From assembly GCF_009862265.1 (NCBI RefSeq), contig NZ_WWGX01000012.1, positions 176-64,175 on the forward strand: a stretch of 64,000 nucleotides of DNA, given 5' to 3'. Origin of the DNA: Streptomyces sp. SID8352. Lineage in GTDB: Bacteria > Actinomycetota > Actinomycetes > Streptomycetales > Streptomycetaceae. Below the pieces are notes generated by a model that searched no databases, was not told the DNA's origin, and saw only the letters and a program-made list of their open reading frames with translations. Both the position numbers and the translations under genes were made by a program. Shown in pieces: positions 30,839 through 39,792 of this stretch. Numbering within the stretch: position 1 is the first letter of the stretch; each line of letters opens with the position of its first letter.

Positions 30839-33800
30839 ATGACCGAAGCCGAGGCCTGGTGGAGCAGAGGCGTGACACCGGCCGAGCGGACGGCTGCCGG
30901 GCACCGGCCGGGGGATGCGGTGCGCGGCGGCCCGACGCCGGTGCCGTCGGGCGACGCCCGGCACCGGGACCACCCGCGCGCCGGGGGGTCCCGGGCACGG
31001 TCCGGTCCGCACGGGGACGCCCCGGGCACCCTGCCGTCCGGGGCGTCGGGGGCGTCCGGGGCATCCGGGGCGTCGCGAGCGTCCGGGGCGTCCGCCGCCC
31101 GGCCCGCCCGTCCCTCCTGGGCCGCCACGGTGGAGGAGGCGCTGGCCCGCGCCCCCGCCGAGGGGATCCCGCCGCCGGCCGGAGCCGACTGGCGGGAGGC
31201 GTTCGCGGCGGTCCTCGCGCCGTTCACCGCGCACGCCGCCGACCGCCTCCTCGACGCCGCCCGCCGGAACGGCGCCGACGCGGTCGCCGACCTCGCCGCC
31301 GTACGGGACTGCTTCACCGACCGGCTCGGTCGGGACCTCGTGACCCTCGCCCGGCGCACCCTGGTCCTGGAACTCCACACCGCGCGCGCCGCGGGACGGC
31401 TGCGCGGCGCCACGCCCGAGCAGCGGTTCGCCGACTTCGCGGGGCGCGCCGCCGCCCGGCCCGCGCTGCGCGCCCTGCTCACCCGCTACCCGGTCCTGGC
31501 CCGGCTGCTGGCGCGCACCGCCGAGCAGGCCGTCGCCGCCTGGGTGGAGATCCTCGAACGGCTCGCCGCCGACCGTGCCGACCTGGTCGCCGCCGTGTTC
31601 GCGGGCCACGACCCGGGGCCGCTGGCCGAGGTGCGCACGGGCGCGGGCGACCGGCACGAGCGGGGCCGCTCGGTGGCGGTGCTGCGCTTCGGGGACGGCA
31701 CCCGGGCGGTGCTCAAGCCCCGGCCCGTCACCGTCCACCGGCACTTCAACGACACCGTCCACTGGCTCGGCGCCCACGTGCCGGGCCTCGGCCTGCGGAC
31801 CCTGCGGGTGCTGGAGCGGCCGGGCCACGGCTGGGTCGAGTACGCCGAGGCCGGGCCCTGCCCGGACCGGGACCACGTCGCCCGCTTCTACCGGCGGACG
31901 GGCGCGCTGCTGGCGCTTTTCCAGGCGCTCGGCACCACCGACCTGCACGCGGAGAACCTCATCGCCTGCGCCGACCAGCCGGTGCCGGTGGACGTGGAGA
32001 CCCTCCTCCAGCCGCGTCTGGCCCGCCCGGCCACCGACGATCCGGCGATGCGCGCCCTGGACTCCTCCGTCCACCGCACCGCGCTGCTCCCGGCCCTCCT
32101 CGTCGGCGAGCGGGGGGCGCTGGACGTGTCCGCGCTCGGCGGCGACCGGGACGCCCCGCTGCCCGACGCGGTCCCCGGCTGGTCCGCGCCGGGCACCGAC
32201 GAGATGCGCCTGATCCGCACCACCGGCGTCTTCGCGGGCGCCGCCAACCGGCCCCGGCTGGACGGCGAGGACGCCGACCCCGGCCCGTACGCCGACGACC
32301 TGCTCGACGGCTTCCGGCTGGCCTACGACGCGATCACCGCGCACCGGGACGAACTCCTCGGCCCCGGCGGGCTGCTGGCCCGCTTCGCCGGGGACGGCAC
32401 CCGGGTCGTCCTGCGCAACACCCACTGGTACGCCACCCTGCTGGACGAGTCCACCCACCCCGACGTGCTGCGCGACGCGGCCGACCGGGACCGGCTGCTC
32501 GGCCTGGTGCGACGGGAGTCGGCCGCCGACCCGGTGCTGGGCCCGCTGGCCGACGCCGAACTGGCCGGGCTCTGGGAGGGCGACGTCCCGCTGGTCGGCT
32601 ACCGGCCGGGGGACCGGGAGCTGACGGTGGGCCGGCTGACGGCGGGCGGCCTGGTCAGCCGGTCCGGACTGGCGGAGGCGGAGCGCCGGATCGCGGCGAT
32701 GAGCCCGACCGACCGGCTCGACCAGGAGTGGGTGATCCGCGCCGCCCTCGCCACCCGCCGCGCCCACGCCCCCTGCGGCGACCCCCCGCTCCCGGGCACC
32801 CCCGTCCCCGCCACGCCGGAGCGTCCTGCCGATTCGCCGCACGGCGCGCCCAACACGACGGCAGAGCAATCCCGTTGGGTGTCCGCAGCGGCCACCGTGC
32901 CGAAGACGCCCGGCTCTTGGCCGTCCGGAGGGGCCACGGTGCCGGTGTCGCCGATTCCTTCGCGTTCCGGCGCGCCCGAATCGCGCACGGTGCCCGAGGC
33001 GCCCGATGCGGCCGCGGTCATCGCGCCGGTGTCCCTCGTTTCCTCGCCGCCCGGTACGGCCGCCGCCCCGCCCGTCCCTCCGCCCGCCCCGGGTGACGCC
33101 CTGTCCGGTCCGGCCGTCGGCCCGTACGATGCCGGCATGGCCGCGTCCGGAACGGCGCACGTCACCCCCGCCCCCGCTCCCGGTGCGGGCCCCGCCGGGG
33201 TCCCGCCGGGTCCCCCCGCCCGGCCCTCCGCCCCCCAGGAGAGGGCACCGGTCCCGTGCCGGCTCCCGTTCCCGGCGCCCGGCCCGGCGGCCACCCCGTA
33301 CGGGCCGCTCTCCGCCGGGGCACCCGACGAGGAGCGGTTGCTGGCCGCCGCCGGGGCCGTCGCCGACCGCGTCCTGGCCGCCGCGCAGGACAACGGCCGG
33401 CGGGTCAACTGGCTCGGCCTGGAACCCCTGGACGGCCGGGTGTGGGCGATCCTCCCGCAGGGCGCCGGGCTCGCCCACGGCTACCTCGGCACCGCCCTCT
33501 TCCTGGCCCAGCTCGCCCGCCTGACCGGCACCGCCCGCTACGCCACCGGCGCCCGGCGCGCGCTCACCGCCGTGCCCGGACTGCTCACCGCCCTCGCCGG
33601 GCGGCCCACCGACGCCGCCGTCATCGGCACCGGCTTCGCCGGGCTCGGCGGGATCGCCTACGCCCTCGCCCGGCTCGCCGTCCTCCTCGACGACGACGCC
33701 CTCGCGGACCTGGCCGACACCGCCGCCCTCGCCGCCACCACCGCCCCGGACGACGGGGACCCCGGCGTGCGGGAGGGCGACGCGGGGCTGCTGGCCGCGA

Positions 33801-34552
33801 TGCTCGCCGTGCGGTCCACCACGGGCTCCGCCCGCGCCGCAGACACCGCCCGCCGCTGTGCCGTCCGGCTCGCCGCGCTGGACCCCGGCCACCTGCCCGC
33901 GGGCGGCCTGGACAGCGGGGCGGCCGGGATCGGCTGGGCCCTGCTCCGCTACGCCCGGGCCACCGGCGACGACCGGTTCACCGCCCCCGGGCACGCCGCC
34001 CTGCGCACCGCCGCCGCCCGGTACGCCACCGCCCCCGTCGGCACCGGCTGGTGCGACGGCGCCGCCGGGACCGCCCTGGCCGTCGCCGACAGCCCCCGCG
34101 CGCTCCGCGACCCCGGCCCGGCCGCCCTGCTGGACCGCGCCGTGTCCGCCGCCGCCACCGCCCCGACGGCCGACCACAGCCTCTGCCACGGCGAGGCGGG
34201 CGCCCTCGACCTGCTGCTCACCGCGACCGCCGCCGGGCGCGCCGCCCCCGGCACGGTCCTCGCCCGCGCCGGGGCCCTGCTGAGCACCCTCGACCGCCTC
34301 GGCCCGCGCTGTGCCACTCCCGACGCCGTCAGCACCCCCGGGCTGCTGACCGGACTCGCCGGCATCGGGTACGCCCTGCTCAGGACCGCCTGCGGGGACC
34401 TCGTCCCGTCCGTCACCCTGCTCGCGACCCCCGGCTCCGACCGCGCCGCCGCCCCGCACCCGCGGGCCGGGCACCCCGCTCCGGCGGGGGAACACGACCG
34501 CACCACCGCACCGCGTCCCATTCACCGCACCCTCCAAGGAGACGTCCGATGA
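30839..34552 (+). CDS. Class II lanthipeptide synthetase LanM
   Basis: Protein of 1237 residues, longer than the usual 900-1100. The N-terminus has six SGA/SRA triplet repeats (31037-31090). The dehydratase domain (about 100-640) has VLKPRP (Lys near 292), TTDLHAENLIAC (about 368) and PVDVETLLQ, as in LanM kinase-like domains that phosphorylate Ser/Thr and eliminate to Dha/Dhb. A Pro/Ser/Ala linker of about 180 residues follows; its middle part uses less G/C-biased codons than the rest. The LanC-like cyclase domain (from about 835) keeps the zinc ligands in GWCDGAAG (Cys1072) and LCHGEAG (Cys1116, His1117). It overlaps the peptide gene by ATGA. Confidence 0.93.
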   Translation: MTEAEAWWSRGVTPAERTAAGHRPGDAVRGGPTPVPSGDARHRDHPRAGGSRARSGPHGDAPGTLPSGASGASGASGASRASGASAARPARPSWAATVEEALARAPAEGIPPPAGADWREAFAAVLAPFTAHAADRLLDAARRNGADAVADLAAVRDCFTDRLGRDLVTLARRTLVLELHTARAAGRLRGATPEQRFADFAGRAAARPALRALLTRYPVLARLLARTAEQAVAAWVEILERLAADRADLVAAVFAGHDPGPLAEVRTGAGDRHERGRSVAVLRFGDGTRAVLKPRPVTVHRHFNDTVHWLGAHVPGLGLRTLRVLERPGHGWVEYAEAGPCPDRDHVARFYRRTGALLALFQALGTTDLHAENLIACADQPVPVDVETLLQPRLARPATDDPAMRALDSSVHRTALLPALLVGERGALDVSALGGDRDAPLPDAVPGWSAPGTDEMRLIRTTGVFAGAANRPRLDGEDADPGPYADDLLDGFRLAYDAITAHRDELLGPGGLLARFAGDGTRVVLRNTHWYATLLDESTHPDVLRDAADRDRLLGLVRRESAADPVLGPLADAELAGLWEGDVPLVGYRPGDRELTVGRLTAGGLVSRSGLAEAERRIAAMSPTDRLDQEWVIRAALATRRAHAPCGDPPLPGTPVPATPERPADSPHGAPNTTAEQSRWVSAAATVPKTPGSWPSGGATVPVSPIPSRSGAPESRTVPEAPDAAAVIAPVSLVSSPPGTAAAPPVPPPAPGDALSGPAVGPYDAGMAASGTAHVTPAPAPGAGPAGVPPGPPARPSAPQERAPVPCRLPFPAPGPAATPYGPLSAGAPDEERLLAAAGAVADRVLAAAQDNGRRVNWLGLEPLDGRVWAILPQGAGLAHGYLGTALFLAQLARLTGTARYATGARRALTAVPGLLTALAGRPTDAAVIGTGFAGLGGIAYALARLAVLLDDDALADLADTAALAATTAPDDGDPGVREGDAGLLAAMLAVRSTTGSARAADTARRCAVRLAALDPGHLPAGGLDSGAAGIGWALLRYARATGDDRFTAPGHAALRTAAARYATAPVGTGWCDGAAGTALAVADSPRALRDPGPAALLDRAVSAAATAPTADHSLCHGEAGALDLLLTATAAGRAAPGTVLARAGALLSTLDRLGPRCATPDAVSTPGLLTGLAGIGYALLRTACGDLVPSVTLLATPGSDRAAAPHPRAGHPAPAGEHDRTTAPRPIHRTLQGDVR

Positions 34553-34746
34553 GCCATGGCGTACGCACCACGCGCTGGAACGACGCGGAGGACACCTCCG
34601 CCACCCCCGCCGGGAACCCGGCCGGGGAGATCCGGTTGCCCGCGGCCCCGGCGGCCGGGCAGCGCGCCAGACTCCTGGCCGGGATGACCGAGTACAACGA
34701 GCCGAGCACCATCATCCAGACCACTTTCAGCCTCAGCATCATCTGA
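34549..34746 (+). CDS. Cysteine-free 65-residue peptide coupled to LanM (candidate precursor)
   Basis: Starts MSHGVRTTRWNDAED behind AAGGAG and overlaps the LanM stop by ATGA, so it is very likely translated. The C-terminal part GMTEYNEPSTIIQTTFSLSII is rich in Ser and Thr (seven in the last 14 residues) but has no Cys anywhere. A LanM could dehydrate it to Dha/Dhb but could not form lanthionine. The N-terminal W...NPAG pattern recalls, weakly and from memory, small actinobacterial peptides (DUF6229) found beside LanM genes. No second peptide with Cys is seen near this LanM. The LuxR gene follows after 62 bases. Confidence 0.75.
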   Translation: MSHGVRTTRWNDAEDTSATPAGNPAGEIRLPAAPAAGQRARLLAGMTEYNEPSTIIQTTFSLSII

Positions 34747-34754
34747 TCCGATTC

Positions 34755-34774
34755 CAGGGCGAATTGACGCCCTG
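34755..34774 (+). terminator. Small hairpin after the LanM-linked peptide gene
   Basis: CAGGGCG and CGCCCTG pair around AATTGA, just after the peptide stop and before the LuxR gene. A 7-bp stem is weak, so it may also be part of the LuxR control region. Confidence 0.45.
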
Positions 34775-34796
34775 TTCGGCACCCGCCACCGGCGGT

Positions 34797-34808
34797 TAGC
34801 ATCTGGCC
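34797..34808 (+). promoter_or_regulatory. -10-like box before the LuxR gene (possible leaderless start)
   Basis: TAGCAT at 34797-34802 is followed by six bases and the ATG; no ribosome site is present. A weak -35 candidate is TTCGGC near 34775. Confidence 0.4.
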
Positions 34809-37800
34809 ATGTTGGTGACATCGCCGGTGGTGGTCGGCCGTGCGGAGCAACTCGGACTGCTCGACGCCGGACTCGCCGCCGTCGGCGCGGGCCGGGGCCG
34901 CGCGGTGTTCCTGCTCGGTGAGGCGGGGATCGGCAAGTCGCGGCTCGCCGGTGAGTGCGCCTACCGCGCGGTCACCGGCGGCCTGGCCGTGCTGCGGGGC
35001 CGCTCCGGCCCCGGCGCGGGCGCCGCCGCCCCCTTCCGGCCCATCGCCGAGGCGCTGCTCTCCCTCTTCCGGGTCAGCGGACCGCCCCGCGCCCCCGAAC
35101 TCGTGCCCTACCGCTCCGCGCTCGCGGGCATCCTGCCCGAATGGCGCGCGGGCGGCACCCCGGCCGAGCCGACCTCGCTGATCGAGACGGCCGAGGCGGT
35201 GCTGCGGGTGCTGCTCGCCGTCGCCCGGGACCGCGAGTCCCATCCGCGGCCCGGCTGTCTGCTGATCCTGGAGGACCTGCACGACGCCGACGCCGAGACG
35301 CTCGCGGTCGTCGAGTACCTCTGCGGCAACCTCGCCGACCTGCCGGTCTTCCTGCTGGGCACCCTGCGGTCGGAGGCGGGCGCCGCCGGCACCCTGGTCC
35401 GGGAGGCCGCCCGGAGCCGCTGCGCGGACCTCACCGAACTGCTGCCGCTCAGCGCCGAGCAGGTCACCGCGATGGCCGGGGCCGCCCTCGCCGCGGACGC
35501 CGCCCGGCCGCTGCCCGGCGCCGATCCGCCGCCGCTGCCCGGACCGGTGGCCGAGCGGCTGGCCCGGGACGCCGAGGGCAATCCCTTCGTCGTCGAGGAA
35601 CTGCTCAGCGGCATGATCACCGCCGGGGTGCTGCGCCGCAGCCCCGCCGGCGACTGGGAGGTCTGCGGCGACCTCGGCATCGACGTCCCCCGGACCGTGG
35701 TGCACAGCGTCATCCGCCGGGCCGACCGGCTCAGCCCCGCCGGGCGGACCCTGCTGGACACCGCCGCCGTCCTCGGCCGCCGCTTCCCCCTCTCCGTGCT
35801 CCAGCGGATCACCGGGCTGGGCGACCGCGATCTGCTGGTCCACCTGCGGGCCGGGATCGACGCCCAGCTCATCTCCTCCAGCGGCCCGGTGGCCGACTGG
35901 TACGAGTTCCGGCACGCGCTGACCGCCGAGGCCCTGCTCAGCGGACTGCTTCCGACCGAGCGCGCCGCCCTCGCCCGCCGGGCCGCCGACGCCATCGAGC
36001 AGGCGTACCCCGGACTGCCCGGCGAATGGTGCCCCCGGGTCGCCGGGCTCCGCCTCACCGCCGGGGACCCCGCGGCCGCGGCCCGGCGGTACGCGGAGGC
36101 CGGGGAGGCCGCGCGCCGGGAGGGCGCCGTCGACTCCGCCGTCTCGTTCCTGGAGCGCGCCCAGGAGCTGCTGTCCGCCACCGAGCGCGCCCCCGTCGTC
36201 GAGCAGCTGCTCTACACCCTGATGGAGTCGGGGCGGCTGGACCGCGCCCTCGCCCTCGTCGACACCCTGCCCGTCACCGGTCCCGGCGCCCTGGACACCG
36301 CCCGCGCCGCCGCCCTGCGGGCCCGCCTCGCCTGGGCCACCGTCACCGCCGCCCGCTACGCCGACGCCGCCGCCCAGGCCCACCACGCCCGCCGCCTCTT
36401 CGCCCGCCTCGGGGACGGCCCCGCACCCGCCGTGGACGTGGTCGAGGCCCACCTCGCGCTCGCCGACACCGGTCCCTCCGGCGAGCCCGGGGCGGGCGGG
36501 GCCGGTACGGACACGGGGGCGGCCGCGACGGAGGCCGGCGCCGACCGGGCCGACCGCGCCGAACGCCTCGCGCGCCGAGCGGCGGAGGAGGCGGAACGCA
36601 CCGGACTGCCGGAAGTGGCCTGTCAGGCATGGCAGTTGCTGGCCATGCTGGAACGCCGGCACGGGTTCGACCGGGCCGACGCCTGTCTGGAGCGCGGCCT
36701 CGCGCTGGCCACCGAGCACGGACTGACCACCCTCCAGATCGACGCCCTGCTCCGGCTCGGCAGCAACGACTTCATGCGCGGCGGCTCCTCCGCCCTGCTG
36801 GAGCGCGCCCACCGGGCCGCCGTCGACCACGGTGCGCTGGTGCTGATGCACAACGCCGAGGCCAGCCTCGCCATGCAGGCCGTCCTCACCGGCCGCTACA
36901 CCGCCGCCCGGGAGCTGGCCGACCGCTGTGTCCTGGCCACCGCCCGGCTGCGCAACACCGACAACCACCAGTTCGTGCTGCTCACCCGCGCCACGCTCGC
37001 CGCCCACCGGGGCAACCGCCGCGAGATGGAGCGGGAGCTGGCCGAGTTCCGCCGCTGGGACGGGGACACCTCGCTGCAACTGCCCGTGCTCTTCGGCAGC
37101 CGGGCCGTCTGCGCGCTGCTGGAGGAGGACCACGAGCAGGCGCTGCGCGAACTCGACCAGTCCCTCGTCTGGGAGAAGCGCCACCCGTCCGTCTTCTACC
37201 TCAACGGCCGCTACGGACTGCGCCCCCTGCTGCGGGCCCTGACCGGGCGCGCCGACCCCGCCGAGCACGCGGCGGTGGCCGCCCACCCCGCCGCCGCCCT
37301 GCCGTGGAACCGCCAGTTCGAGCGCTTCGCCCTGGCCGTCCACGAGGGCCGGGCCGGGCACGCCCTGCGGGCCGGGGGAGCGGTGGAGCAGGCGGTCCGG
37401 GCGGGCGGCCCCTTCCCGATGGGCCGCCGGATCGGCCTGCGGCTGGTCGCCCAGGCGGCCCTGGCCGACGGCTGGGGCGATCCGGTCGCCTGGGCCCGGG
37501 AGGCGGAGGAGTACTTCCACGAGGCGTCCGTCCCGGCCGTCGCGGGCGCCTGCCGGGAACTGCTGCGCCGGGCGGGCGCGACGGTCCGCCAGCGCCGCCG
37601 CGGCGCCTCCGGCATCCCCGCCGCGCTGCGCCGCATCGGGCTCACCCCCCGGGAGTACGAGGTCTTCCTGCTCCTGGTGCCGAGGCTCGGCAACAAGGAC
37701 ATAGCGGAGCGGCTGTACATCTCCGCCCGCACCGTCGAGAAGCACGTGGCGAGCCTGCTGGCGAAGACCGGCAGCCCCCACCGGTCGGCGCTGTGCGACT

Positions 37801-37838
37801 ACGCCGCCGAGGCGACCGGCCCGGCCGGACCCGGCTGA
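34809..37838 (+). CDS. Large LuxR-family (LAL-type) ATPase transcriptional regulator
   Basis: Protein of 1009 residues. The N-terminal AAA/NTPase domain has VFLLGEAGIGKSRLAGE (about residues 37-52) and LLILEDLHDADAETL as Walker B. A long helical, TPR-like middle follows. The C-terminal LuxR helix-turn-helix (about 940-1000) is clear: IGLTPREYEVFLLLVPRLGN followed by KDIAERLYISARTVEKHVAS. LAL regulators are common pathway activators in actinomycetes. It lies 62 bases after the LanM-linked peptide in the same direction and probably controls that locus, though read-through past the small hairpin cannot be excluded. The last residues are encoded within a 41-bp repeat. Confidence 0.92.
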   Translation: MLVTSPVVVGRAEQLGLLDAGLAAVGAGRGRAVFLLGEAGIGKSRLAGECAYRAVTGGLAVLRGRSGPGAGAAAPFRPIAEALLSLFRVSGPPRAPELVPYRSALAGILPEWRAGGTPAEPTSLIETAEAVLRVLLAVARDRESHPRPGCLLILEDLHDADAETLAVVEYLCGNLADLPVFLLGTLRSEAGAAGTLVREAARSRCADLTELLPLSAEQVTAMAGAALAADAARPLPGADPPPLPGPVAERLARDAEGNPFVVEELLSGMITAGVLRRSPAGDWEVCGDLGIDVPRTVVHSVIRRADRLSPAGRTLLDTAAVLGRRFPLSVLQRITGLGDRDLLVHLRAGIDAQLISSSGPVADWYEFRHALTAEALLSGLLPTERAALARRAADAIEQAYPGLPGEWCPRVAGLRLTAGDPAAAARRYAEAGEAARREGAVDSAVSFLERAQELLSATERAPVVEQLLYTLMESGRLDRALALVDTLPVTGPGALDTARAAALRARLAWATVTAARYADAAAQAHHARRLFARLGDGPAPAVDVVEAHLALADTGPSGEPGAGGAGTDTGAAATEAGADRADRAERLARRAAEEAERTGLPEVACQAWQLLAMLERRHGFDRADACLERGLALATEHGLTTLQIDALLRLGSNDFMRGGSSALLERAHRAAVDHGALVLMHNAEASLAMQAVLTGRYTAARELADRCVLATARLRNTDNHQFVLLTRATLAAHRGNRREMERELAEFRRWDGDTSLQLPVLFGSRAVCALLEEDHEQALRELDQSLVWEKRHPSVFYLNGRYGLRPLLRALTGRADPAEHAAVAAHPAAALPWNRQFERFALAVHEGRAGHALRAGGAVEQAVRAGGPFPMGRRIGLRLVAQAALADGWGDPVAWAREAEEYFHEASVPAVAGACRELLRRAGATVRQRRRGASGIPAALRRIGLTPREYEVFLLLVPRLGNKDIAERLYISARTVEKHVASLLAKTGSPHRSALCDYAAEATGPAGPG

Positions 37839-37949
37839 CCCGGGCCGTACGCCGCCGGACCCCGGCCGGACCCGGCTGACCCGGGCCGTACGCCGCCGGA
37901 CCTCGGGCGGACCCGGCTGATCCGGGGCCGTACGCCGCCGGACCCTCGG
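37827..37949. repeat. 41-bp tandem repeat, three copies, overlapping the LuxR gene 3' end
   Basis: Units beginning GGACCCGGCTGA at 37827, 37868 and 37909 are spaced exactly 41 bases and share GGGCCGTACGCCGCCGGACC. The first copy contains the LuxR stop codon. Confidence 0.9.
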
Positions 37950-38354
37950 GCCGTATGGAGCCGGAGCCGGAGCCGGGGGCCGGGGCCGGACCCGGAGCCC
38001 GATCCGTACGCCGCCGGGAACGGACACCGCCCGCCGCTCGCGCCCCGCCGTTCCTCCCGCCTCTGCCGTCGGGAGCCCCGTCTCCACGCGTCGTCGTCCC
38101 CGTGGCGCCGCTTCCCGTGGGCCGTCGTCCGCACGGTGCCCGTCCCCGTGGGCCGCCGTCCCCGCGGTGCCTGCTCGCACGGCGCCCCCGGTCCCCGCGC
38201 CCCCGTCCCCGCGCCTCCGCCCCACCGTCCCCGTCCCCGCGTGCCCCGCCCGTCGCCCCTCCCGCCCCGGGGAAACCGGCCTGCCGCGGACCGCGGACCG
38301 CCGGACGGCTCGCACGCACGTTTCCACGGGGCCGGGCGGTCGTTACGGGGGGAT
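37839..38354. other. Intergenic region before the first L,D-transpeptidase
   Basis: About 515 bases. The first 110 are the 41-bp repeat array. The rest is low-complexity GC sequence (runs such as GAGCCGGAGCCGGAGCC near 37960 and CCGTCCCCGCG motifs near 38150-38240) with no supported gene. The promoter for 38355 should be in its last part, which is slightly less GC-rich. Confidence 0.6.
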
Positions 38355-39581
38355 ATGAGACATCGACAAGGGCGCGCGCGGCGCCCGGGGGCCGCTCTGG
38401 CCGCCGTACTGACATGGGCGGGACTCCTGGCGGGCACCGCCGGCTGCTCCGGCGGCGGGGTCGGCTTCGGGGAGGTGTTCGGCAAGCCGTCCGCCGCCCG
38501 GGAGGTCATCCGTGTCACCCCCGGCGACGGCGCCGCGGGTGTCCCGCCGGGTGGGCGGCTGTCCGTGCGGGTGCCGGACGGGCGGCTGGAGTCGGTGCGG
38601 GTGGTGGTCTCCCAGGACGCCGGGGAGCGCGAGGTGCCGGGCCACGTCTCCGCCGACGGCCTGGGCTGGCGGCCCGCCGACGACCGGCTCGCCCCGGCCG
38701 CGAGGTACACCGTCGACGCCGTCGCCGTGGACGGCCTGGGACGCCGCTCCGCCCGCCGCACCACCTTCACCACCCGGGTCCCCGACGAGCGGTTCATCGG
38801 CCATGTCGTCCCCGAGGACCGCGCCGTCGTCGGCACCGGGATGATCGTCTCGCTGGAGTTCAGCCGGACGCTGACCGACCGCGCCGCCGTCGAACGCGGC
38901 GTCAGCGTGACCGCCGAGCCCGCCGTCGAGATCCGCCCGCACTGGTTCGGCAACGACCGCCTGGACTTCCGCCCCGAGACGTACTGGACGCCCGGCACCG
39001 AGGTCACCGTCGCCCTGGACCTGCGCGACGTCGAGGGGGCGCCGGGTGTGTACGGGATGCAGCGCAGGACGTTCTCCTTCACCGTCGGCCGCAGCCAGGT
39101 CTCCGTGGTCGACGCCGCCGAACGCACCATGCGGGTCAGCCGGGACGGCACCGTCGTGGCCACCCTGCCGGTCACCGCGGGGGCGTCCGCCACCCCCACC
39201 TACAACGGCCGCATGGTGATCAGCGAGATGCTCGACGTCACCCGCATGGACAGCCGCACGGTCGGCTTCGGCGGCGAGTACGACATCCCCGACGTGCCGC
39301 ACGCCATCCGGCTGACCGCCTCCGGCACCTTCCTGCACGGCAACTACTGGTCCCCCGGGGACACCTTCGGCCGGGCCAACGTCAGCCACGGCTGCGTGGG
39401 CCTGCGTGACGTCCGGGGCGGCGGCGCCGACACCCCGGCGGGCTGGTTCTTCGACCGCAGCCTGGTCGGCGACGTCGTCGAGGTCGTCCACAGCGCCGAC
39501 CGCACGGTCGACGCGGACAACGGGCTCGGCGGCTGGAACATGCCGTGGCGGCGGTGGACGGCGGGCAGCGCGGTCCACTGA
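38355..39581 (+). CDS. L,D-transpeptidase lipoprotein (first of two)
   Basis: Protein of 408 residues that should make 3-3 cross-links in peptidoglycan outside the membrane. The signal peptide ends in a lipobox (LLAGTAGC, Cys at about 32). Two Ig-like domains precede a YkuD catalytic domain, as in mycobacterial LdtMt2-type enzymes. The catalytic motif is HGNYWSPGDTFGRANVSHGC, with the nucleophile Cys in SHGCVGLRD. The C-terminal GGWNMPWRRW tail matches the neighbour. The ATG start follows GGGGGGAT. Confidence 0.95.
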   Translation: MRHRQGRARRPGAALAAVLTWAGLLAGTAGCSGGGVGFGEVFGKPSAAREVIRVTPGDGAAGVPPGGRLSVRVPDGRLESVRVVVSQDAGEREVPGHVSADGLGWRPADDRLAPAARYTVDAVAVDGLGRRSARRTTFTTRVPDERFIGHVVPEDRAVVGTGMIVSLEFSRTLTDRAAVERGVSVTAEPAVEIRPHWFGNDRLDFRPETYWTPGTEVTVALDLRDVEGAPGVYGMQRRTFSFTVGRSQVSVVDAAERTMRVSRDGTVVATLPVTAGASATPTYNGRMVISEMLDVTRMDSRTVGFGGEYDIPDVPHAIRLTASGTFLHGNYWSPGDTFGRANVSHGCVGLRDVRGGGADTPAGWFFDRSLVGDVVEVVHSADRTVDADNGLGGWNMPWRRWTAGSAVH

Positions 39582-39792
39582 CCCCGCGGGCCACCTCCCG
39601 CGCCCCTGCGGACACCCGTCCCGCGCCCCGCGCGCCCCCTGCTCCGAGCCCCCGCGCCCCCGCTCCGGCACTCGGTACGGAACGGTGACAGTCCCCCGCG
39701 CCGGACCCCGCCGGCCCGCGGTTACGATGCGCCGAAGCGCGCGCGGGCGCGCCGGGGCGCGGGCCGGAGCAGGCCCGGCGAGGGGAGCAGAC

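Noticed and set aside
30686..34537. 1283-residue minus frame opposite LanM
   Set aside because: Gly/Arg/Val-rich antisense shadow; the plus frame has all LanM motifs.
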